Assembly: GCF_022539505.1 (NCBI RefSeq)
Contig: NC_061513.1
Span: forward strand, 348,173,696-348,237,695
Reading direction: 5' to 3'
DNA: 64,000 nt
Source: Lolium rigidum
Lineage: Eukaryota; Streptophyta; Magnoliopsida; Poales; Poaceae
A program made the translations under genes and the position numbers. A model generated the notes under the pieces. The model ran no database searches. It had not been told where the DNA came from and saw only the letters and a program-made list of their open reading frames with translations. Shown piece after piece: positions 56,690 through 64,000 of this stretch (its first letter is position 1; every line of letters starts with the position of its first letter).

Positions 56690-57078
56690 GGCGCTGTCCG
56701 ACGTCTGCTTGTTTTGGGGGCATAAATATGCCACGAAACCTTTGTTTTATGTGATCAAACGGTCATCTCTGCATGTATATGTTCGGGTTCTGATGAAACC
56801 TTTTTTTGTGATCTGTACATATATTTGAGTCAGTCTGTGGTTTGTTTTATGATAGGCAGGAGTATTTGTTTTACTACACCATTGTTTATCCGAATTGTAT
56901 TACTCACTCTATTCAAAAAGTTAGCGGCTCACCTTTTTCCTTCAAGATACGGATGTATCTACAAACTAAAAACATATATAGATGAAACCATCTCTAGACA
57001 AAGTTTAGTCACTTATGTATGGACGGGGTAGTATTATTTATGTTGTGCTCCCAAAACAAGCAGACGTCGGACAGCGCC
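56690..57078. mobile_element. MITE with perfect 29-bp terminal inverted repeats
   Basis: The arms 56690-56718 and 57050-57078 are exact reverse complements (start GGCGCTGTCCGACGTCTGCT). No target duplication is evident. A Stowaway-type MITE is nested at 56903-57031. Confidence 0.7.
56903..57031. mobile_element. Decayed Stowaway MITE, nested
   Basis: CTCACTCTATTCAAAAAGTT at the left and an inverted CTACCCCGTCCATACATAAG at the right, TA on both sides, and a GATGTATCTACAAACTAAA core. Confidence 0.6.
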
Positions 57079-57236
57079 TGTTTAAAGTTCATATGTGTAA
57101 TCTTATTCCCTTTGGAAGTTAAGCATTAAACTCTACTAGTAAAACCGTGGTGGTCTTGTGATGTAGTACTCTTTTGATGCATTTGTGATGTAGTAGTACT
57201 TTTTTTGAAATGGTATAGTACTATCTAAGAAGAGTA

Positions 57237-57291
57237 CTCCCTCCGATTCACATTCATTTTACACCAAGAAATATGGATCGGAGCGAGGGAG
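57237..57291. mobile_element. Very short Stowaway MITE, 55 bp
   Basis: CTCCCTCCGATTCACATT and its inverted partner ATATGGATCGGAGCGAGGGAG are flanked by TA (57235-57236, 57292-57293). Most of the interior has been lost. Confidence 0.65.
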
Positions 57292-57293
57292 TA

Positions 57294-58110
57294 AATTAAA
57301 CATGGCATCTCGTGCATGAAGCTTGACAGATCGATCAGGTTGGCTAGAATGGCAATACAATGCTCCTCATTAGGCAAATGCATGCCATGTACAATAGTAT
57401 ACATCCAATAAAGAAGTCTATACTAACATAAAAAAGACTACATTAGGGATGAGAGTCAATTGGGGCATCTACAATACATAAAATCTTGCTCGTAGCTGAT
57501 TTTGGCTAAGAGGGTTTTACTCACATTAGACGTGCCACTTTCCTTGTCTGCAAAACAAGTTCCAATAAAGGAAGAGGAAAGAACAGGACATTGTGGACGA
57601 GATTGAACACCTTTTTTATGTGTTAAGCTGAGGCCTTGTTTAGCTGAGGATTTTGACTTAGGCCTAACAGCTCAGCACACCCACAAATAAAATTCCTTGC
57701 GCGCACCACTGTCAGCAACAATAACAAAATTAGCATGCAAGATTAAGAACGAAGTGAATTTAAGTAACTTGGTTAGCTTTTCAAGCAATATATTCAGAGA
57801 AAGAGCACACATGTTCGGCTATAAATAATCGTAAGAGAAGAACAATAAATCTAAGGCACCCCACTTCATATGCGAAGGGGCGCGACAATGCATGGATTCA
57901 TACCTTGAGTCGACTCGGCTCGTAGAAGGGCGGCCGCGCCTCGAGGATGCCGGTGACGTCTCCACCTCGATCTCACATGTGACTGCTTCTCGGTGGGAGG
58001 TGCGCCACACCATGTAGAAGATCTATCAAAAGAGGAGAGCCTGATGACGCTACCGACGCATCAACCTTGATAGCACCGGCCTGTTGCTCCGCACCGAGAT
58101 GCGCCACATG
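57294..58110. other. Unassigned spacer
   Basis: No gene recognised. The part after 57880 is more GC-rich (CGTAGAAGGGCGGCCGCGCC) and could be the 5' end of the sequence that feeds into the following repeats. Confidence 0.35.
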
Positions 58111-58565
58111 CAAGATTTAGCGGGTGCACCAATTTTAGAGATATGTCATAATCGTTGTAACAAATTTCAACGTGATGATGATTTGATCCTGCACTCGGCC
58201 TTGAACATAAGTACTAGTACAGTCTCACAATTTTTTTATCATTATACTTTGCGAGATTTAGCGGATGCGCCAAATTCTGAGATAGATCATGATCATGGTA
58301 ACACAATTTTCAATGTAATGATGATTTGATGTTGCACTCGACCTTGAACATAAGTACTAGTACGGTCTCACAATTTTGTATCATTATACTTTGCAAGTTT
58401 TAGCGGATGCGCCCATTTTCAGAGGATCATGGTAACAAATTTTCAACGTGATGATGATTTGATGTTTCACTCGACCTTGAACAGAAGTACTACTACTGTC
58501 TTACAATTTCTTTATCATTATACTTTGCAAGATTTAGCGGGTGCGCCAAATTCAGAGATAGATTA
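58111..58565 (+). repeat. Tandem array of about 141-bp units, 3.3 copies
   Basis: Unit starts near 58111, 58252, 58394 and 58528 (spacing 141, 142, 134). Each unit reads GATTTAGCGGRTGCGCC, then GATCATGGTAACAAATTTTC, CAACGTGATGATGATTTGAT, CACTCGACCTTGAACA and a TATCATTATACTTTGCAAG end. Confidence 0.9.
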
Positions 58566-60835
58566 AGAACTTTACAAGTGGTTTTGGGTTTCAAACATGA
58601 AAATTTCAATAACCTCCCAAAAACTTCATTTTAGAGTGATTAAGAAGGATACATGCTTCCCTTTTCATTTCATGTTTTAAACTTGTTTAAATTATCTTGG
58701 TAAAACCTAGGATTTGACAAGATTCAAATGGGCATCAAAATGAAAAAAAACAGAAAAATGAAAAACAAAAGAAAATAGTTTTCTTAAGCATTTAAAAGTT
58801 GATAAACAAGGTCTAGACATAATCAAACCAGACAAATCATGTATATGTCTACCCTAACCCTAAACTATTTCTTATGAAGTCAACCATGGAAATTTTAAGA
58901 ACATCCCAAAAGCTTCATTTTAGAGTGACTAAGAAGGATACAGACTTCCCATTTCATTTTCATGTTTTAAACTTCTTTAAATCTTCGTCAAACCTAGGAT
59001 TTGACCAAGATTCAAATAAGTTAAAAACATGACAATGAAAAGGTAAGCATCGATCCTTCTTAGTCGCTCTGAAATGAAGCTTTTGGGAGGTTTTTGAAAT
59101 TTCCATGTTTGAAACCCAAAACCACTTCTCTTCATGCTTGACTTCATAAGACAGAGTTTAGGGTTAGGGCTTAGGGGTAGATACATGATTTTTCTGGTTT
59201 GAATATGTCTAGACCTTGTTTATCAATTTGAATGCTTACTATATGACATATGAAGGCTATGTGCTTTGGTTTTTCATTCTTTCGATTTTTTTCTGAATTT
59301 TTATGCCCATTTGAATATTGGTCAAATCCTAGGTTTGACCAAGATTTAAACAAGTTTAAAACATCACAATGAAAAGGTAATTAATCCTGGATCCTTCTTA
59401 ATTAATCAGTAAGTCTAATTAAAATGAAGCTTTTGGGAGGTTTTTGAAATTTACATGTTTGAAACCCAAAACCACACTTCTCTTCATGCTTGACTTCATA
59501 TATGAGATAGAGTTTAGGGTTAGGGGGTACATGATTTGTGTGGTTTGAATATGTCTAGACCTTGTTTATGAACTTGAATGGTTAATTACTATATGACATA
59601 AGAAGACTATGTGCTTTGGTTTTTTATTTTTTATTTTATGCCCATTTGAATATTGGTCAAATCCTAGGTTTGACCAAGATTTAAACAAGTTTAAAACATG
59701 AAAATGAAAAGGTAAGCCTGGATCCTTCTTAGTCACTCTAAAATGAAGCTTTTGGGAGGTTTTTGAAATTTCCGTGTTTGAAACCAAAAACCACTTGTCT
59801 TCATGCTTGACTTCATAAGACAAAGTTTATGGTTAGGGTTAGATACATGATTTGTATTATTTGAATATGTCTAGACCTTGTTTATCAACTTTTAAATGCT
59901 TACTATATATATGACATAAGAAGAATATATGCTTCTGTTTTTCATTTTTCTGATCTTTTTTAATTTTATGCCCATTTGAATCTTGGTCAAATCCTAGGTT
60001 TGACAATGATTTAAACTAGTTTAAAATATGTAAATGAAAAGGTAAGCATGGATCCTTCTTAGTCACTCTAAAATAAAGCTTTTGGGAGGTTTTTGAAATT
60101 TCCATGTTTGAAACCCAAAACCACTTCTCTTCATGCTTAACTACATAAGACAAAGTTTAGGGGTAGGGGTAGATACATGATTTTTCTTGTTTGAATATGT
60201 CTAGGACTTGTTTATCAACTTTAATGCTTACTATATGACATAAGAAAACTATGTGCTTTGGTTTTTCATTTTTCTGTTTGTTTTTGGAATTTTGATGCAC
60301 ATTTGAATCTTGTAAAATCCTAGGTTTGAGCAAGATTTAAACAAGTAAAAAACATGAAAATGAAAAGGGAAGAATGTATCCTTCTTAGTCACTCTAAAAT
60401 GAAGTTTTTGGGAGTTTTTTGAAATTTCCATGTTTGAAACCCAAAACCATGCACTTCTCTTCATGCTTGACTTCATTAGACAGAGTTTAGGGGTTAGGGG
60501 GTAGATACATGATTTGTCTAGTTTGAATATGTCTAGACCTTGTTTATCGACGTTAATGTTTACTATATGACATAAGAAGACTATGTGCTTTGGTTTTTCA
60601 TTTTTCATTTTTCATTTTATGCCCATTTGAATCTTGGTCAAATCCTAGATTTGACCAGGATTTAAACAAGTTTAAAACATCAAAATGAAAACGTAAGCCT
60701 TAATCCTTCTTAGTCACTCTAAAATGAAGCTTTTGCGATGTTCTTGAAATTTCCATGTTTGAAACCCAAAGCGACTTCTCTTCATGCTAGACTTCATAAG
60801 ATCGACAGGGGGTAGATATACATGATTTAAACTTA
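58566..60835. repeat. Satellite-like array of 325-335 bp units with an inversion
   Basis: Each unit contains GAAGCTTTTGGGAGG, CATGTTTGAAACCCAAAACC, a TTTAGGGTTAGGG-like stretch, TATGTCTAGACCTTGTTTAT and a palindrome centred on CCTAGG. CCTAGG centres at 59328, 59663, 59993, 60319 and 60644 (altered) are 325-335 bp apart in plus orientation; copies at 58706 and towards 58993 are in reverse orientation. Orientation switches at the palindrome at 58993-58998. Confidence 0.85.
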
Positions 60836-60943
60836 TTCAGTTTACAAGCTATCAAACTGATGGCGTCTCCTACCTCTCTCCTCAGGCGACTCCAATGGTG
60901 ATCCACCTAGTGCCACCACGATCTAGATCTGAAGCCCTCCCGG
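60836..60943 (+). other. Leader of the LINE with a 13-codon upstream ORF
   Basis: A short frame begins ATGGCGTCTCCTACC at 60860 and ends with TGA at 60899-60901, 42 bases before ORF1. Whether the LINE transcript starts here or in the repeats upstream is unknown. Confidence 0.4.
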
Positions 60944-63493
60944 ATGGCTCCTTATGATCCATTTGGTGATTCTCAATCCATTGCACACAATTTGGATTTC
61001 TCACCAGGTCATTCCTTCCGGTCAAAGGTTCGAGATCTCTACTCTACCCCGGTAAACCCTATCACCTCTTCATCCCGTTTCTTCCTGGTTGTCTCGTTTG
61101 GGAGATCCACTTTTCGCTTGAATGATCTCAACGTCAGTCTTGCGCTATCTGCATGTTTGGGGGCTGCTTTTGATTCCTTGGAAATTCTGCATCATTCGGG
61201 AAGGGTATATCGTTTCTCTGTCTGCTCCAAGGCTGTGGGTTTCCTTATTCAAAGGAGGAAATATTACGCAGAAAAAGAATTTAAATGTTTCTTTCATCTT
61301 TGGGGATCTGGTGGTCCGAATTGGGAAATCGAGGTGTTCAATTGGCATAATGAATCAGATGCGGAATGGACTGTTGTCAGATCTAGAAGGCCTCAATACA
61401 TGCAATCACGTGCTATGGATCGATCCTCGCTATCAGTTTGCATTCTCACTGGCGCTAATGCTGTTTTGATCAATTCTTCCCGTAATTTTGCATCAGTGGC
61501 TAGATCACCCATTCTTGATGAACAAGCTGGTCGAGTTTCTTCTTCTCGGGAGGATCTTGGAGGGACAGAATCAATTTCAAAATTCAAAAATCCGGACTTA
61601 TCTGCTAATGGGCCGATACAAACGGAGGATTTAAGTAAGAGAGATCAAAGCCCATCTATCCAGGATCATCCGCATGATATCTTCATGAACAAGGATCCTG
61701 TTTTGCGCATAAGTAACCGATCTGCTCCTAGTTTTTCTGATTGCAATAGATGCTTAGCACCTGGCCACGTATCCCGAGATTGCACGAATCAGATTAGATG
61801 CAAAGTTTGTTATTTCTATGGGCATATTGCGAAACAATGTTTATCTACCAAAAGGAAATCCAAACAGATCTATCGTATCAAACGCAAACTGCCGGAGATA
61901 AATACTACACAAGCAACATCGGTAAACCCTAATCCCTCGCGTGAGTTGGTTCCTGCATCTTTGCCATCCTCTCCAATGGTGAACTACCCCTCTGATCCAA
62001 TCCCACACCTGCCACCTGGTATCGAGTATATCCCACCAGGTCCTCTGCGTACGAAGCGCAGCTACGTGGTTGTTGGAGGAGAGCTGCCGCTGATCTGCGA
62101 TGACTGGGCCATCGCTACCCTGGCACCAGAAGCAGCGGCGCATGAGTTCAATGCATCTATTGATTTGATCGAACACTTCCTTGAAGGAAGAGGATGGAGT
62201 GTCAAGAGTTCTTCACGTTGCGGCCAAGGCGCAGCGCTCATTCAGTTCCACAGCGCAGCCGAGAGAGATGCTGCGATTGATTACAGCCCACATTTTCTTG
62301 GTGAAACTGTGCTTCGTTTTCTGCCACAAAACAGAGGCATCAACCACCGCAATGCCGTCTTCACTCATGAGTGTTGGCTTATGATTTTGAACTTCCCTCT
62401 GGAGTGCTGGGATGTGGAGACTATCATGCGTATCATTGCACCGTTTGGCAGATTTGTGGTATGGAATAAAGACTCGTCCAATAAGGCGAGAATTCTGGTG
62501 AAGATACGCCCATACAACATTGACACGCTCCCTCTTAGCCTGGTTGTCATGCAGAATAGCAATGACCTTGGCAATGGTGATTCATGGACATGCCCTGTGA
62601 CTATACTGACACGCAAGCTTCTTGGAGCACAGGGGGCGGATGAAGACCCTCTTCCCCCAGATGATCTGAGCCCGCATCCGATGCCTATCGGTTTTGATGC
62701 TGTTTGGGCAGGGGGACAAGGCCATGGTGGACTAGGAGCTCAAGAAGCAAATGAGCCTGACAACCAGCAGCAGCAGCAAGGCATGCCTGCACCTGGTGCA
62801 GATGAAAATCAACCCATTATTTTGGAGGACCTGCACGATATCAATCACCCTGCTACACCTCCATTACAGGATTACCAAGCACATAACACACCTGAAAATC
62901 CACCAGATCCAGTTGTCACACTTCAGAACTTGCTTGCAGCTGTTACTGACAATGCTGGAGATCTTATCTCATGTTTGGGGGGCACGACCATTACTGGAGC
63001 TAGCTGTAAGATGGTTGAGACAACTGAAGATGAGGGTATTGTGAAGAAATATATCCTGCAATTTGATGCTGTAGAGATTATCAATTCTGTGGTTGCCCCT
63101 ACTGAGATCCGTCCTGTGCCAGATGCTGAATCTGCCAAAGCTGTTCAGAAAAATAAGAGGAAAAAGAAGGAACCAGTGGATGTTGGTCCTGTTCGTAGAA
63201 GCGTCAGAATTGCAAAAAACCTGGGTGGCTATAAAGACATTGAGAGTGCAAATGCTGCTGGGTACATTCCAGTATCTGAAGGTATTGGGACAGAATCTGA
63301 AAAATCAGAGGACATTCTGATCACCAACCTTGCCCCGCGCTTTGAAGCTGTAGCTCATGATGCTGATGCTCCACCACCACCTCATCTGCCGCTTGAGACT
63401 GTCAGAGCAATTGGTACTGGTCTCTGCAAGATGCCGCGTGAGGCGGTGTCGGATGAAGCTCTCCTTTTGGATAGTGACAATGATAATGTGTAA
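60944..63493 (+). CDS. LINE ORF1 protein with two CCHC zinc knuckles, intact
   Basis: An uninterrupted 849-codon frame from ATGGCTCCTTATGATCC to TAA/TGT..., stop at 63491-63493. The N-terminal 160 residues (SSRFFLVVSFGRSTFRLNDL, AAFDSLEILHHSGRVYRFSV) and the block about residues 380-545 (LIEHFLEGRGWSVKSSSRCG, FGRFVVWNKDSSNKARILVK) resemble DUF4283/RRM-like parts of plant LINE ORF1. Two zinc knuckles are C267-C270-H275-C280 and C286-C289-H294-C299. The C-terminus is basic with RRSVRIAKNLGGYKD (about residue 752), then acidic. The protein would bind LINE RNA and escort it to the target. No stops or frameshifts: the only intact long ORF here. ORF2 follows after 380 bp. Confidence 0.85.
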   Translation: MAPYDPFGDSQSIAHNLDFSPGHSFRSKVRDLYSTPVNPITSSSRFFLVVSFGRSTFRLNDLNVSLALSACLGAAFDSLEILHHSGRVYRFSVCSKAVGFLIQRRKYYAEKEFKCFFHLWGSGGPNWEIEVFNWHNESDAEWTVVRSRRPQYMQSRAMDRSSLSVCILTGANAVLINSSRNFASVARSPILDEQAGRVSSSREDLGGTESISKFKNPDLSANGPIQTEDLSKRDQSPSIQDHPHDIFMNKDPVLRISNRSAPSFSDCNRCLAPGHVSRDCTNQIRCKVCYFYGHIAKQCLSTKRKSKQIYRIKRKLPEINTTQATSVNPNPSRELVPASLPSSPMVNYPSDPIPHLPPGIEYIPPGPLRTKRSYVVVGGELPLICDDWAIATLAPEAAAHEFNASIDLIEHFLEGRGWSVKSSSRCGQGAALIQFHSAAERDAAIDYSPHFLGETVLRFLPQNRGINHRNAVFTHECWLMILNFPLECWDVETIMRIIAPFGRFVVWNKDSSNKARILVKIRPYNIDTLPLSLVVMQNSNDLGNGDSWTCPVTILTRKLLGAQGADEDPLPPDDLSPHPMPIGFDAVWAGGQGHGGLGAQEANEPDNQQQQQGMPAPGADENQPIILEDLHDINHPATPPLQDYQAHNTPENPPDPVVTLQNLLAAVTDNAGDLISCLGGTTITGASCKMVETTEDEGIVKKYILQFDAVEIINSVVAPTEIRPVPDAESAKAVQKNKRKKKEPVDVGPVRRSVRIAKNLGGYKDIESANAAGYIPVSEGIGTESEKSEDILITNLAPRFEAVAHDADAPPPPHLPLETVRAIGTGLCKMPREAVSDEALLLDSDNDNV

Positions 63494-63873
63494 TCATCAT
63501 AGTATCAAGGTTGTAGGCAAGCCTGTTATTTGCCTAGTTATCCCTAGCAATCGTTTTGATAGGTTCAGTTTTCCTATGTTAGTCAGTATTGTCAGAGGTG
63601 TTCATGTCTCTGTTTCTCATCGATATAGTTATATGATTTTATCTTACTATTTCTTATCGATGCGATGTTTTATCTATACCAACAATTCACATGGTCATCA
63701 TATTTTTTGCCACACACATATGATCAGATGCATATTTTTAATCAACTACAGAGAGATAAACCATAAAGCAGAATACATCTCCTTATCTGACAGTTATCTG
63801 AACCCTGTTATCACTCTCTGGATCTACTCTTGTGCATTCACAGTGAGATCTTTTATATATCTTATTAGTTTTG
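63494..63873 (+). other. Spacer between LINE ORF1 and ORF2
   Basis: 380 bp, AT-rich, no frame with family resemblance. The frame that spans it on the plus strand is a by-product. Confidence 0.5.
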
Positions 63874-64000
63874 ATGAATAGAAATTGGAGTATCTTGGAC
63901 TGGAATGTGAGAGGCATTAACTCCCAAACTAGATGGGATGATATTTATAGGAAAATTGATGAGAGTAATTGCAATATCATATGCCTTCAAGAAACAAAAA
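63874..64000 (+). CDS. LINE ORF2 start, endonuclease N-terminus, runs off the window
   Basis: MNRNWSILDWNVRGINSQTR and NCNIICLQETK are the opening of an APE-type endonuclease: WNVRGIN and the ICLQETK glutamate motif are conserved in plant LINE ORF2. Frame open to the last base. The rest (reverse transcriptase, RNase H) would lie beyond 64000. It belongs to the same element as ORF1. Confidence 0.85.
   Translation, partial: MNRNWSILDWNVRGINSQTRWDDIYRKIDESNCNIICLQETK

Noticed and set aside
58111..60835. CRISPR-like array
   Set aside because: Units are far too long, lack spacers between short repeats, and the host is a plant.
62751..63320. Additional frames within LINE ORF1
   Set aside because: Out of frame with the intact 849-codon ORF and without family features.

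Overview
The window is nuclear DNA from a grass of the wheat/barley group (Triticeae). The evidence is a Copia element with a 1.77 kb LTR of the BARE1/Angela type, two Ty3/gypsy families whose LTRs open TGATACGTCTC, CACTA and Harbinger DNA transposons of the Triticeae sort, Stowaway and Tourist MITEs, and plant LINEs. Family names are from memory and were not searched. I see no convincing ordinary host gene. Almost everything that can be explained is a transposable element or its debris.

Layout. 1-3769: AT-rich sequence closed by a Helitron 3' terminus (hairpin plus CTAGT); inside it are a direct duplication and a long inverted duplication. 3770-6322: gag, primer-binding site and 5' LTR of a minus-strand gypsy element (family A), cut by the Helitron. 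6323-10609: a minus-strand CACTA transposon with a transposase relic full of stops, itself cut by family A. 10708-12182 and 20093-21314: two Harbinger-like elements with TTA duplications and decayed GC-rich ORFs. 13034-14643: a decayed GC-rich element. 15017-15832: a 5'-truncated LINE with a 17-bp target duplication. 17466-17990: a Tourist MITE nested in a Stowaway MITE. 21847-22222: a Mutator-type MITE with a 9-bp duplication. 22667-22776: a SINE-like insert with a 16-bp duplication. 22947-31376: a third Harbinger-like element split by a 7.6 kb minus-strand gypsy element (23053-30619) that has lost most of gag and carries a plus-strand antisense ORF. 31377-33609: LTR-like and CACTA-like fragments.

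33610-56286 is one nested stack. A Copia element (5' LTR 33610-35374, 3' LTR from 47404) is split inside reverse transcriptase by a complete family B gypsy element (39411-46386, duplication CTGAG). Its 3' LTR is broken by a family A LTR (from 47987), which is in turn split by a second, oppositely oriented family B element (48523-55429, duplication CCCGC). A 100-N assembly gap (56287-56386) ends this stack before it is resolved.

56387-58110 holds MITEs and unassigned DNA. 58111-60835 is a satellite-like block: about three 141-bp repeats, then about seven 325-335 bp repeats that reverse orientation at a palindrome and carry a degenerate telomere-like motif. Directly after it comes the only intact long coding region, an 849-codon LINE ORF1 (60944-63493), followed by the start of ORF2 (63874 to the window end).

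The genes do not form a host pathway. The internal logic is transposon biology: gag, zinc-knuckle and endonuclease products for retroelements, transposases for DNA elements, and non-autonomous passengers. I found no new defence or metabolic system. The best leads are the palindromic telomere-motif satellite abutting an intact LINE, the conserved unknown ORF of family B, the antisense ORF of the gypsy element, and the SINE-like insert.
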